Assembly (NCBI GenBank): GCA_034416335.1
Contig: DAOULV010000019.1
Span: 1-64,000 of the forward strand
Source of the DNA: MGML01 sp034416335
GTDB lineage: Bacteria; Chloroflexota; Dehalococcoidia; Dehalococcoidales; UBA2162
Length of the DNA stretch: 64,000 bases
Direction of reading: 5' to 3'
This document shows, piece after piece, positions 42,753 to 51,289 of this stretch (within the stretch, counting starts at the first letter, position 1; each line of letters starts with the position of its first letter). The position numbers and the translations under genes are program-made. The notes below the pieces were generated by a model. It was not told where the DNA came from and ran no database searches. It saw nothing but the letters and a program-made list of their open reading frames with translations.

Positions 42753-42789
42753 CGGCAAAAAAGGGGAGGTTCTCTCCCCTTTTTTGCCG
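42753..42789 (+). terminator. Intrinsic terminator after the secreted protein gene
   Basis: CGGCAAAAAAGGGGAG and CTCCCCTTTTTTGCCG form a perfect 16-bp stem with a 5-nt loop, with a T-run in the 3' arm. An AT/GC-mixed repeat with TTGACGGGGAAGG and CCTCTCCCGTCAAGGGG lies just before it. It separates the secreted gene from the two-component genes. Confidence 0.65.
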
Positions 42790-42837
42790 GTTGAAAATAT
42801 AATGGTACAATCAGATAATCACGACAGAGAAAATACG

Positions 42838-43521
42838 ATGGCAAAGAAAATTCTGGTCGTCGACGACGAGAAACAGATTGTCGATATCCTGAGAGCTTAC
42901 CTGGAAAAGGAAGGATACGGCGTTATCACCGCCTATGACGGGCGGGAAGCGCTGGACTCGGCACGGAGAGACCTGCCCGACCTGATAATTCTGGACCTGA
43001 TGCTTCCCGAAATCTCGGGCTGGGATGTCTGCCGTGAGCTGCGTAAAGAGTCCAACGTCCCGGTAATAATGCTTACCGCACGCGACGATACCACCGATAA
43101 GATTATCGGCCTCGAACTCGGAGCCGACGATTACGTTACCAAGCCGTTCGACCCCAAGGAAATAGTGTCCAGGGTAAGGGCCGTCCTGCGCCGTTCCGAT
43201 GGTATATCTCAGCCGAAATCGATACTTAAAGTGGGCGATATCGTTGTCGATCCGGATAAACACTCGGTCCACCGGGGCGATAAAAATATCGAACTTACCG
43301 CTATCGAGTTCGAGATTTACCGGGCGCTGGCGGAGAATCCCGGCAGAGTTTACAGCCGCGCTCAGCTCCTCGACCAGGTCCAGGGTGATGCTTACGAGGG
43401 CTATGAACGCACCATCGATACCCACATCAAGAACCTGCGTAAAAAACTGGATATCCACCGGGAACATCCCGGATACATTGTCACCGTTTACGGAGTGGGG
43501 TATAAACTTGGAGAGGTTTAA
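42838..43521 (+). CDS. OmpR/PhoB-type response regulator
   Basis: A 227-residue response regulator. The receiver (1-115) has the acidic pair D9-D10, the phosphorylation site D53 in LILDLMLPE and K in VTKPFDP. The winged-helix output follows (ELTAIEFEIYRALAENPGRV to TVYGVGYKLG). The start is placed at MAKKILVVDD; a longer frame upstream has no ribosome site. It is 1 nt from the histidine kinase gene. Confidence 0.93.
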   Translation: MAKKILVVDDEKQIVDILRAYLEKEGYGVITAYDGREALDSARRDLPDLIILDLMLPEISGWDVCRELRKESNVPVIMLTARDDTTDKIIGLELGADDYVTKPFDPKEIVSRVRAVLRRSDGISQPKSILKVGDIVVDPDKHSVHRGDKNIELTAIEFEIYRALAENPGRVYSRAQLLDQVQGDAYEGYERTIDTHIKNLRKKLDIHREHPGYIVTVYGVGYKLGEV

Positions 43522-43522
43522 C

Positions 43523-44917
43523 GTGCGGAGTCTAAACTGGAAGCTGAGCGGGGCACTGCTGCTCATCGTCATCGTATCAGTCGGATTGATGGCGTACCTG
43601 ACCAATCTCAGCACGACCAGTGAATTCCGGCAGTATGTTTCATCCGGCAATATGATGTATACCCGGTCGCTGGCTGAAAATCTCGGCGAATTCTATGCGG
43701 AACAGGGGTCATGGGAAGGACTGCAGGAGATGCTCGAAAATCTCCCTGTGCCTGGTTCTCAGAGTATTGTCGTGGTCGACAGCAGCGGAACGATTATCGG
43801 AGACTCTGCCGATGAACTGCTGGACAAAGAAGCGGCAGACATCGGTCTGAGCGGCGGCACCGCGATAACCGTATCGGGCAGTAATATCGCGGCTCTGTAC
43901 CTGCTTACTTCGAGACAAACGATGGGCATGGGTGGTATGGGCGGCATGGGCAGGCAGAACAGCCGGACAATGATGACGACAGCGGAAACCACCGAGGAAG
44001 ATTTCCTCGACAGGGTCAATAATTCACTCTGGAAAGTCGGACTCATCGCCGCGGCGGCAGCCCTGGTTATCGGACTTATACTAACCCGCCAGATAACCCG
44101 TCCGGTGAAGGCGCTTATCACGGGCGTACGTCACCTGTCCGGAGGTGAACTGAGCTACCGGGTGAAAACGAAGTCGAATGATGAAATCGGCGAACTGGCG
44201 GACTCGTTTAATACGATGGCATCGACGCTTGAAAAAGTCGAGCAGTCGCGGCGGCAGCTAACCGCCGATATAGCCCACGAGCTTCGTACTCCCCTGACCA
44301 TCATCGAAGGTACCGTGGACGGTATCATAGACGGGGTATTCGAAGCGGACGGCGAACACCTTAACTCGATTAAAGAACAGACGGCGCTCCTGACCCACCT
44401 GATAAGCGACCTGCGCGATATATCCCTGGCCGAATCGGGCCAGTTGAAACTGAATCTGGTAACGACCGATATAATCGACCTCATAAAACGTTCGATATCG
44501 GGATACGAACTCAACGCAGGTGAAAAGAATATCCGGCTGGAACTGGATACAGCGGTCGAGTCGGTCGGGATGGAAATCGACTCCGTCAGGATAGAGCAGG
44601 TTATCTCCAATCTCCTGGTAAACGCGATTCGCCACACTCCACCGGAAGGCCGTATCACCGTCGGTATCGGGAAAGACGAGAGCGGTATCAGGATATCGGT
44701 CGCCGATACCGGCGAGGGGATATCGCCGGAAGACTTACCCCACGTATTCGAGAGGTTTTACCGCTCCGGTACTTCACGCGCTCGAAAAGAAGGCGGCACG
44801 GGGCTCGGCCTTGCTATAGTGAAACAGATGGTCGAAGCCCACGGCGGTAACGTCACCGCCGAAAGTGAGGAAGGCAAGGGGACCACCTTCCGGATATTCC
44901 TGCCTTTCAAATCTTAA
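43523..44917 (+). CDS. Membrane sensor histidine kinase, Met/Gly-rich sensor loop
   Basis: A 464-residue kinase started at GTG 43523 with GGAGAGG before it. Two membrane helices (about 10-27 and 172-188) enclose an extracytoplasmic region whose end is MGMGGMGGMG (134-143) followed by more Met. HAMP domain, H252 in ADIAHELRTPLT and ATPase motifs (NLLVNAIRHTPPEG, DTGEGISPEDL, GTGLGLAIV) follow. Met clusters of this kind bind Cu(I) or Ag(I) in other proteins, which fits the nearby CopB-type ATPase. The pair probably controls metal export genes. Confidence 0.92.
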   Translation: MRSLNWKLSGALLLIVIVSVGLMAYLTNLSTTSEFRQYVSSGNMMYTRSLAENLGEFYAEQGSWEGLQEMLENLPVPGSQSIVVVDSSGTIIGDSADELLDKEAADIGLSGGTAITVSGSNIAALYLLTSRQTMGMGGMGGMGRQNSRTMMTTAETTEEDFLDRVNNSLWKVGLIAAAAALVIGLILTRQITRPVKALITGVRHLSGGELSYRVKTKSNDEIGELADSFNTMASTLEKVEQSRRQLTADIAHELRTPLTIIEGTVDGIIDGVFEADGEHLNSIKEQTALLTHLISDLRDISLAESGQLKLNLVTTDIIDLIKRSISGYELNAGEKNIRLELDTAVESVGMEIDSVRIEQVISNLLVNAIRHTPPEGRITVGIGKDESGIRISVADTGEGISPEDLPHVFERFYRSGTSRARKEGGTGLGLAIVKQMVEAHGGNVTAESEEGKGTTFRIFLPFKS

Positions 44918-45084
44918 TCAGGCTATTCCCGTATTGCGGACGTACATTCAGAAATATATATTAAGGAATCTATATAACAGTTGTTTTTATCGATTAACTA
45001 AAATCGAGATTAATCCCAGACATATTCACCTTTTTATACAAGTAAAGGTATAAGCATCTTTCGAGTAACTAATCAAAGGTTAAC

Positions 45085-45504
45085 TCAGTTGTGGCTAGTG
45101 TCTACGTTTACTTCTTCTTTATCACTCTCAGCTAAATACGTCCGATTCATGAGTAAATAATAGAAGTTCACAAACTTGAAGTAATCATCTGTCAGAATAT
45201 CATACTTCTTTGCAGTTAAGTACATTTTTGTTAGGCTTTTTACATTCTCAGTATCAGCTTTGTTTCTTATGATCAAACGATTAATTTGATAATCAATGTC
45301 TGCAAAATTAGTTAGAGTGTTTGCTAGTTCTTTCTTAGCTGTTAACGAACTAAAATAACTAGAGATTATGGCTATTGCTATGAACTGCAATAGTAAAACA
45401 AGCACCAAAAGTAATGTCTTATTGTTAATAGGTAAAAATAATGAACGTGTTGCGATTAGAGACCAAATAGGAAGAAATATAATTCGGGATTGTATACTTG
45501 ACAC
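45085..45504 (-). CDS. Hypothetical membrane protein, possibly truncated by the IS
   Basis: A frame of up to 139 residues with one strong membrane helix (about 30-50) and a charged soluble C-terminus. It uses AT-rich codons unlike the two-component genes to its left. The only early start, GTG at 45504, lies in the promoter of the IS1595-type element, so the 5' end may be missing. It may be the downstream half of a gene split by the IS, with the upstream half at 46527-47168. No family recognised. Confidence 0.45.
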   Translation of the reverse strand: MSSIQSRIIFLPIWSLIATRSLFLPINNKTLLLVLVLLLQFIAIAIISSYFSSLTAKKELANTLTNFADIDYQINRLIIRNKADTENVKSLTKMYLTAKKYDILTDDYFKFVNFYYLLMNRTYLAESDKEEVNVDTSHN

Positions 45505-45526
45505 AAGGTTGAGTTAGTGCTATACT
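45498..45526 (+). promoter_or_regulatory. Promoter in the left end of the IS
   Basis: TTGACA (45498-45503), 17 nt, TATACT (45521-45526) reading towards the transposase. The transcript would run antisense across the divergent 38-codon ORF before reaching the transposase start. Confidence 0.6.
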
Positions 45527-45539
45527 ATAGGAAATGAAG

Positions 45540-45656
45540 CTAAGTTTTGTCTTTTTCGGTGATAACTTCCTTAACTTTTTCTACTACTTTTTTAGGAAAA
45601 AGTTTCTTGATAGTTTCATCGGTTGTTTTCTCGGTTAGCTTCTGTTTCTTATCCAA
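45540..45656 (-). CDS. Small divergent passenger ORF of the IS (38 residues)
   Basis: A minus-strand frame from TTG 45656, preceded by GGAGGT about 9 nt upstream, to TAG at 45540. The product is very basic and helical (MDKKQKLTEKTTDETIKK, LFPKKVVEKVKEVITEKD). Its position divergent from the transposase, the good ribosome site and its charged composition resemble small ORFs often seen upstream of IS1595-type transposases. It could regulate transposition by antisense or as a DNA-binding peptide. Confidence 0.5.
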   Translation of the reverse strand: MDKKQKLTEKTTDETIKKLFPKKVVEKVKEVITEKDKT

Positions 45657-45670
45657 AGGGGGATACCTCC

Positions 45671-46582
45671 ATGAGTAGCACTAAATCAGATATAAACCTC
45701 GTTAGTCTCATTGAACGCTTCAACAGTGAAGACAGGTGTATCGAATACCTTGAAGAACTCAGATGGGATGGTAACGTTACCTGTCCTCGCTGTGGTTCGA
45801 CCAGCGTTTCTACTATTAAAGAACGACATCAATACGATTGTAACACGTGCCGTTATCAGTTTTCCGTAACTGCGGGTACTATCTTTCACGATACCCACCT
45901 TCCACTCTGGAAATGGTTTCTCGCTGTATACATGATGTGCGAAGCTAAAAAGGGCGTGTCCGCTAATCAGATAAAACGCACGATTAACGTATCCTATAAG
46001 ACAGCCTGGTATCTCTGCCATCGTATCAGAAACGCCATGACAGAATCCAAACCACGCCCTCTTAGCGGTATCGTAGAAGTTGACGAGACGTGGATTGGGG
46101 GTAAGACAGTCGGCAAGGGACACGGATACAAGGGAAACAAGGTTGCTATCGCCGGAGTGATTGAACGTGGTGGCGATGTCCGTACTCAGGTTATCAGTGC
46201 GCGGGATCGTAAAACGCTTCACGCTTTTATCGACAAGTTCACCGCCGATGATACCGAAGCTATCTATACCGATGACTGGCCTGCCTATAACGGTATCGAG
46301 GACGAGAACACGAGACATGAGAGCGTCAACCACAGTAAAGAGGAATGGGTTAGGGGAGACGTTCACACTAACAACGTTGAGAACATCTGGAGTCTCTTTA
46401 AGCGGTCTGTTATAGGTTCGTATCATAAAGTCTCTCATAAACATCTTGACGCTTACCTTGATGAACTGGAATGGCGGTTCAACAACCGTAACAATCCTTA
46501 TCTATTCCGCGATACCCTCCGTAAACTTATTGATTCTGAGAATCTTGAGTATAAGGAGTTGACTCAGAAAGATACTTTTTAG
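45671..46582 (+). CDS. IS1595-family transposase (ISXO2-like)
   Basis: A 303-residue transposase started at ATG 45671 (GGGGG upstream). The N-terminal zinc ribbon has CPRCGSTSV and CNTC, the helix-turn-helix region ANQIKRTINVSYKTAWYLCH follows, and the DDE core has EVDETWIGGK, YTDDWPAYNG and the HTNNVENIWSLFKRSVIGSY segment in which the N-rich motif replaces the usual Glu spacing. The end of the gene overlaps the C-terminal codons of the convergent gene at 46527. It looks intact and may be active. Confidence 0.9.
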   Translation: MSSTKSDINLVSLIERFNSEDRCIEYLEELRWDGNVTCPRCGSTSVSTIKERHQYDCNTCRYQFSVTAGTIFHDTHLPLWKWFLAVYMMCEAKKGVSANQIKRTINVSYKTAWYLCHRIRNAMTESKPRPLSGIVEVDETWIGGKTVGKGHGYKGNKVAIAGVIERGGDVRTQVISARDRKTLHAFIDKFTADDTEAIYTDDWPAYNGIEDENTRHESVNHSKEEWVRGDVHTNNVENIWSLFKRSVIGSYHKVSHKHLDAYLDELEWRFNNRNNPYLFRDTLRKLIDSENLEYKELTQKDTF

Positions 46583-47168
46583 TAATAGTTACCATTCCGA
46601 TATTAGTAAACACGATTTGTTTAGCAAAAGCATCAACTGCTTCTTTTGATAAATTTGTATCTATTGGCAAAATCTGCTCTATTAAATTCTTGTCATCTAG
46701 AGGCCATTTTATACTTTCATAAGATGTGTTTTTCCCTGCAAGAAATAGTCTTAACTCGTTGATAAGATTATCCTGCTCGGTATTAGTTAAGCCACTTGAG
46801 TTAATATCATTAACTAAATCCTTTGGTAGTGTCATATGGAATATCAGTACATCACCATTCTTTTTACTTCTTCTCACTGATACTCTATGCTGTTGCTTAT
46901 TTTCAATAACAAAGGCAAAATGGTTATCTTTGTACTTATTACCCTCAAGAATGTATATTCCCCAACCTCTACTAATTAGCCATTTTTTCAATAGTAGCTT
47001 AAGGAAAAGATGCTGTTTAAGATAAATCTCATAAAAACCATGTAGGATTAATAATCCGCCTATCCCCACTAATAGCCAATTAACAACATTATTCTGTAAA
47101 ACTCCAAAACCACCCATCGCACTCACCACAAACCCCGAGCCAATTTCAATAGTTGGTAGTTTTGCCAT
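46527..47168 (-). CDS. Hypothetical protein with two membrane helices, 3' end in the IS
   Basis: A 213-residue protein: two N-terminal helices (about 12-28 and 30-50) and a soluble domain with SVRRSKKNGDVLIFH and LIFHMTLPKDL. It is AT-rich. Its last 17 codons overlap the transposase gene antisense, so the natural C-terminus may have been replaced by IS sequence. It overlaps the start region with the upstream membrane protein gene by 46 nt. No family recognised. Confidence 0.5.
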   Translation of the reverse strand: MAKLPTIEIGSGFVVSAMGGFGVLQNNVVNWLLVGIGGLLILHGFYEIYLKQHLFLKLLLKKWLISRGWGIYILEGNKYKDNHFAFVIENKQQHRVSVRRSKKNGDVLIFHMTLPKDLVNDINSSGLTNTEQDNLINELRLFLAGKNTSYESIKWPLDDKNLIEQILPIDTNLSKEAVDAFAKQIVFTNIGMVTITKKYLSESTPYTQDSQNQ

Positions 47169-47692
47169 ACTCCCTCACACAGACATGATATAATTTGGTT
47201 ACACATTATACCACCATCCCTGTATGAAGTATATAAGCCCGTAAATATTAATACCGTGAAGGTAATCGCATAAATTACTCCGATCGCTTTTATTAGAGAG
47301 GAAACATTGGCAAAAAACCACTCAAATCCAATATTAGTTTTTTCCTTTCCAAGTTTTTGAAGAGAATCAGAAGTTTTCTCTAAATCACTTACTTTTGGTC
47401 TTTTTGCTCTGAAAAAGGAATATAAGCCCCAAAGGTACATAAGTAAGAATGAACTAGATACCCAATATGTAAGTATCTCAAAAAGAACAGATACACCGAG
47501 AGCAACCACCACGGCTATAATTGAGCTAATTAGTAAGTTTAACTGACTAGATTCTATACTCTGTAGTTGTCTGTGAGTATGTCCAGCACTATTTTCAACT
47601 AACTCACTTAATTGTCTTAGCTTCTCCATTGATTCTGATAACATATCTGACTTCTCAACAATCTTATCTTTATGTTTAATCCTCCTCACCAC
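47123..47692 (-). CDS. Hypothetical membrane protein with coiled-coil start
   Basis: A 189-residue protein: basic helical N-terminus with repeated Leu and Ser (KSDMLSESMEKLRQLSELVE), two helices near 50-85 forming a hairpin, a linker and a third helix near 135-155. It is AT-rich and follows the DUF2130 gene with a 17-nt overlap, so the two are co-transcribed. Function unknown; pairing of a membrane protein with a nuclease-like protein is common in defence cassettes, but nothing specific is recognised. Confidence 0.55.
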   Translation of the reverse strand: MVRRIKHKDKIVEKSDMLSESMEKLRQLSELVENSAGHTHRQLQSIESSQLNLLISSIIAVVVALGVSVLFEILTYWVSSSFLLMYLWGLYSFFRAKRPKVSDLEKTSDSLQKLGKEKTNIGFEWFFANVSSLIKAIGVIYAITFTVLIFTGLYTSYRDGGIMCNQIISCLCEGVWQNYQLLKLARGLW

Positions 47693-48815
47693 TTTCTAAC
47701 TGATACGTTAATGAAAGTGATTCTATCTGAGGCAAAGATGTTCCAGCTATAGCTTCAAGATCACCATACATCCCGAATGTTCCTTTTTCAACAAGCTGCA
47801 ACTGTTTCTCCTGACGACTCCAGATTCTTTCCATAGCTGCTCTTTCTTGAGCTAGTTGTTTTCTCATTTTCGTAAATGCCCCGACTATACCTTCAATCCT
47901 CTGCTTGAACTGTGGACCTGTTAAGTAATCATAAAGTATCTCCATTTTTTGATCTTTGGCTTGATTAGCTACCTTGCTTCTATAGAGTTCGGTAAGTACC
48001 ATTCTCATTGCACTAGCAACTTGAGTTGCTAAAGGCCAGTGGGTTACCCATACACCGTCAATATTATCAAAGTGCTTGATGTTCTCTGGTAGAACAGCTG
48101 TAGCTATAATAGCAATGTCGGCCTTTTCTTCTTGTTGGTTCTCTTTTAACTTGTCAATCCACTGCTTGTTCCAACTTCTAGTGTTCTTGGATTCCCAAAT
48201 AATTGTCCCGCAACATGTTCCTAAATTACCATTAACCTTCTGAATCAAATCAGCACCTCTAACACCTTTAGGAACTGGCACTATCTGATCTTCAGGAAAG
48301 TATTGTTTAAGTAATTCCTCTAGGGTAATTTCCAAAACTTCTCCCTGGGCTTGTTGAGAACCAATTTCAATCTTTTTCTGAAGCTCATCAATCTTCTTGG
48401 ATAAGCCTTCAATCATTTGATCTTTCTCAGCAACTTTTAATTTATTCTTCTCCTCATACTCTGTTTTGAATTGATCTATTCCACGTTGAATTTTTAAGTC
48501 AAGTTGCTCTTTTTCCTCTTCCCACTTCCTTCTTTCTCTTCTAAATGCTGTTTCCTTATCTCTTAATTCTTTCAATTCTTTCTCGGATTCTTGCACTTGT
48601 TCGTTAAGATCAGAGATATCTTTGGAAGCTTTTTCTTCTGCCTTATTTTGTGCTATTCTTTCAATCTCACTTCTTTCCTTTTCAATCCGAGTCTGGTACT
48701 GTTCTTCTAACTCTGTAGTAATCTGTGATCGTAGCGGACCTAAAATCACGTCAGTAATCGGAAAATAATAACCACATTTTGGGCACTGTACTTTATTCTC
48801 AATAGCCTCTGACAT
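47676..48815 (-). CDS. DUF2130 family protein (coiled coil plus nuclease-like domain)
   Basis: A 379-residue protein started at ATG 48815 because GGAGGAGG lies just upstream. C11-x2-C14 near the N-terminus begins a zinc-ribbon-like part, residues 30-165 form a long coiled coil, and the C-terminal part shows GVRGADLIQKV ... CGTIIWESKNTRSWNKQWI, the D...ExK pattern of PD-(D/E)XK nucleases (RmuC-like). DUF2130 proteins are found in phages and defence contexts and are thought to process DNA. It heads the AT-rich cassette next to tRNA-Leu. Confidence 0.85.
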   Translation of the reverse strand: MSEAIENKVQCPKCGYYFPITDVILGPLRSQITTELEEQYQTRIEKERSEIERIAQNKAEEKASKDISDLNEQVQESEKELKELRDKETAFRRERRKWEEEKEQLDLKIQRGIDQFKTEYEEKNKLKVAEKDQMIEGLSKKIDELQKKIEIGSQQAQGEVLEITLEELLKQYFPEDQIVPVPKGVRGADLIQKVNGNLGTCCGTIIWESKNTRSWNKQWIDKLKENQQEEKADIAIIATAVLPENIKHFDNIDGVWVTHWPLATQVASAMRMVLTELYRSKVANQAKDQKMEILYDYLTGPQFKQRIEGIVGAFTKMRKQLAQERAAMERIWSRQEKQLQLVEKGTFGMYGDLEAIAGTSLPQIESLSLTYQLESGEED

Positions 48816-49032
48816 TACTAACCTCCTCCACTTCGAGTGTCCTTTCATTATTGTCATCTATGAACTTTTGTCAAGTTTTATACGGAACAGAGCGTACTGT
48901 TAAAACGAAATATTCATTCTATAGCTTTGCTCAAGAGACGCGTTACAATATTGAAAGAAAAGAAGGTTAATAATTAACAGTGGGGTATTAGAACTGTCAC
49001 TTACCTGCGACTTACCGCCCAGGTTCGTTCAC

Positions 49033-49117
49033 TGGTGGGGAAGGAGGGACTCGAACCCTCACGCATTGCTGCACCAGATCCTAAGTCTGGCCCGTCTGCC
49101 AGTTCCGGCACTCCCCC
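49033..49117 (-). tRNA. tRNA-Leu (anticodon UAG)
   Basis: The minus strand gives acceptor GGGGGAG paired with CTTCCCC, anticodon arm CCAGA-CTTAGGA-TCTGG with anticodon TAG, a class II variable arm (TGCAGCAATGCGT region) and T arm GAGGGTTCGAGTCCCTC. CCA is encoded at 49033-49035. The AT-rich cassette 45.0-48.8 kb lies on its 3' side, the typical site of island insertion. Confidence 0.95.
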
Positions 49118-49179
49118 GCGATGTGTAGAAAAATGTTACCAGATACAGGCTGAAGTGTCTACGGCGTCCGGTCGATCCT

Positions 49180-50247
49180 TCACCTTTCCCGGGGGTTAGG
49201 TTCCTTCCAGATTTCACCATTCCACGCCCTGAGATAGACCGCGTCGTCTTCCCGCCTGACTATCGTCTCCGGGTTCATCGGGATTTTCCCGTAGGGCGTA
49301 TCCAGCAGGTAGACCGGTACGGCGAGGCCGGAGGTAAATCCCCTCAGGGACTGTATTATTTCTATGCCCTTTTCTATCGGGGTGATGAAGTGGGAAGTAC
49401 CTTTCAATGTCTGCGCCTGGTAGATGTAATAAGGCCTGACCCTGAACCGCAGCAGTCCCCGCACCAGTTCCTTCATTACTTCGGGGTCGTCGTTTATCCC
49501 CCTGAGCAGTACCGACTGGTTGCCGAGGGGAATTCCGGCGTCCGCCAGCCTGGCGCAGGCGGCAAAAGCTTCATCGGTTAACTCGACCGGATGATTAAAC
49601 TGTGTATTAAAGTACAGGGGATGGTACTTGCTCAGAATCCGGCACAGGTCGTCGGTGATTCTCTGGGGCATCGTACAGGGAGTGCGGGAACCGATTCTGA
49701 CTATCTCAACATGTTTTATCTCGCGCAGTCTTCCAAGTATTTCGTCTATCAGCTCGTCGGAGTGCATCAGGGGGTCCCCGCCGGTTATCAGCACGTCCCT
49801 TATCTCCGGCGTGCGTGAAATATAGTCCAGGGCTTCGTTCATCGCCTCCCGTGAAAAATTAAAGTCCTCGTGCCCCACCATCCGCTTCCTCAGGCAGTGG
49901 CGGCAGAGCACCGGGCAGGTGTTGGAAACCGTCCAGGCTATCCTGTCGGGGTAGACCTTGATAACATAAGGAGCGGGGTCATGCTTCTCTTCGTCGAGGG
50001 GGTCTATCATCCCGGTATCGTCGTGGAGTTCGATTTCCTGCGGGACAGCCTGCATCCTTATCGGACAGTCACTGTCCTCCCTGTCCATCAGACCCGCGTA
50101 ATAAGGGGTGATATGCCAGCTGAACTCCTCTTCCGCCCGGCGTATTCCTTCTTTTTCGTCATCATCCAGCGATATGTAGTCGCCGAGCTTTTCGACCGAG
50201 TGAATCATATTCCTGACCTGCCACTTCCAGCTATTCGTATCATCCAT
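49180..50247 (-). CDS. KamA-family radical SAM enzyme (lysine 2,3-aminomutase-like)
   Basis: A 355-residue radical SAM protein with the cluster motif C111-x3-C115-x2-C118 (CPVLCRHC) and PLP-type KamA layout. Compared with clostridial lysine 2,3-aminomutase from memory, the region YQCDL with the substrate Asp reads YQAQTLKG here, so the first substrate Asp is a Gln, while the second Asp is kept in LLDTPYGKIPM, a shortened loop. It may act on another amino acid. It ends a four-gene operon, 23 nt after the ATP-grasp gene. Confidence 0.82.
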   Translation of the reverse strand: MDDTNSWKWQVRNMIHSVEKLGDYISLDDDEKEGIRRAEEEFSWHITPYYAGLMDREDSDCPIRMQAVPQEIELHDDTGMIDPLDEEKHDPAPYVIKVYPDRIAWTVSNTCPVLCRHCLRKRMVGHEDFNFSREAMNEALDYISRTPEIRDVLITGGDPLMHSDELIDEILGRLREIKHVEIVRIGSRTPCTMPQRITDDLCRILSKYHPLYFNTQFNHPVELTDEAFAACARLADAGIPLGNQSVLLRGINDDPEVMKELVRGLLRFRVRPYYIYQAQTLKGTSHFITPIEKGIEIIQSLRGFTSGLAVPVYLLDTPYGKIPMNPETIVRREDDAVYLRAWNGEIWKEPNPRER

Positions 50248-50270
50248 AATAGCTCTCCACCAACCTGTAT

Positions 50271-51269
50271 TTATTTCCTCGCCAGTGCGTTCTGCACCAG
50301 AATTTCAATTATTTTTTCAGGCTTAATTCCGCCTGCTTCCGCCTGTATGGTAAATATACTGTAATAAGGGGAAAGTCCCGGCAGTGGATTGATTTCCAGG
50401 AAATAAGGAATACCGTCCTGTCCCAGCCTGAAATCTACCCTGGCGAAGTCGCGGCACCCCAGCGCGTGAAAAACAGCGACGGCGTATTCTTCCAGGATCC
50501 GTAACATATCCGGAGAAATATCAACCGGACATATGACTTCTTTACGGTGAGTACTCTTCAGGTCGAACGAATAGAAAGCGTCCGGATCGCCGTCTTCGAG
50601 CCGCAGCTCGGCAGCGGGAAGGCATTTCAGACCGCCGTCCTCAAGCAGGCCCACGCAGAACTCTCTGCCGCTGATAAATTTCTCTATCAATACCGAATCG
50701 CTGCAGTTTTCAAGTATCCACTCGGATTCAGCTTTGAGCGAGTCCGGGGATTCCACCTTCGCCGTTCGCCTGATACCCTGGCTGGAACCGCCCGTAACCG
50801 GTTTTACGAAAAGCGGATAGCCGATATTCTCTATTTCACCAGTCTTTTTATTGATTTCAGAGATATTGTCTATCCTGAGGAACGGAGGAGTAGGGATGCC
50901 TTCATATGAGGCGATTACTTTCGACAGGTATTTATCGAGCGACAGCCCCAGTCCGACTGCGTCCGTGCCGGTGTATGGAATTCCGAGGGCTTCCGCTATA
51001 GCGGGTACCAGGGATTCACGGTTGCGGCCTTCCGCCGCTTCGGTGATATTGAAAATGACATCCGGCTGCGCTTCTATAATTAGAGACAGGATATCCTTAC
51101 TCCAGGGCAGTCTGACAACATCGCCGAGACGTGAGAGACATTGGTAGATCCAGTCTACTGTTCTCGAGTCTTCGTATTCGCAGGAGACGGACCCGGCGGT
51201 ATCGGAACCGTCATCGACCGGGATATCATAAGCAAAGCCTATCTCAGGCTTATCAGAAATTTTTACCAC
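50271..51269 (-). CDS. ATP-grasp ligase (D-alanine-D-alanine ligase-like)
   Basis: A 332-residue ATP-grasp protein. VIFNITEAAEGRNRESLVPA is the N-terminal substrate loop, YPLFVKPVTGGSSQGI the ATP-binding grasp, LIEKFISGREFCVGLLE and DFARVDFRLGQDGIPYFLEI with NPLPGLSPYY the Mg-binding site. True Ddl is usually encoded with cell-wall genes; here the gene lies between CoA-transferase and KamA-like genes, so it may ligate a beta-amino acid or other amino acid. Start at ATG 51269, 20 nt after the CoA-transferase. Confidence 0.83.
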   Translation of the reverse strand: MVKISDKPEIGFAYDIPVDDGSDTAGSVSCEYEDSRTVDWIYQCLSRLGDVVRLPWSKDILSLIIEAQPDVIFNITEAAEGRNRESLVPAIAEALGIPYTGTDAVGLGLSLDKYLSKVIASYEGIPTPPFLRIDNISEINKKTGEIENIGYPLFVKPVTGGSSQGIRRTAKVESPDSLKAESEWILENCSDSVLIEKFISGREFCVGLLEDGGLKCLPAAELRLEDGDPDAFYSFDLKSTHRKEVICPVDISPDMLRILEEYAVAVFHALGCRDFARVDFRLGQDGIPYFLEINPLPGLSPYYSIFTIQAEAGGIKPEKIIEILVQNALARK

Positions 51270-51289
51270 AGCTCTATATATTTCTCCGG

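Larger units (their letters stand above)
45498..46582 (+). mobile_element. IS1595-type insertion sequence (ends not resolved)
   Basis: The promoter, divergent ORF and transposase span about 1.08 kb, the usual size of IS1595 elements. I could not find convincing terminal inverted repeats by eye; ATACTT occurs on both sides (45494 and 46572) but is shorter than the family's usual 8-bp duplication. The element lies inside an AT-rich cassette and may have split a gene. Confidence 0.6.

Noticed and set aside
43199..43522. Possible N-terminal extension of the histidine kinase
   Set aside because: It lies in another frame of the response regulator gene; GTG 43523 with its ribosome site is the better start.
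45494..46577. ATACTT direct repeats as the IS target duplication
   Set aside because: Only 6 bp, and the sequences just inside do not form convincing inverted repeats.
49033..49117. Attachment-site duplication of the tRNA-Leu end at the far side of the AT-rich cassette
   Set aside because: No copy of the tRNA 3' sequence was found near 45 kb, and no integrase gene is present.
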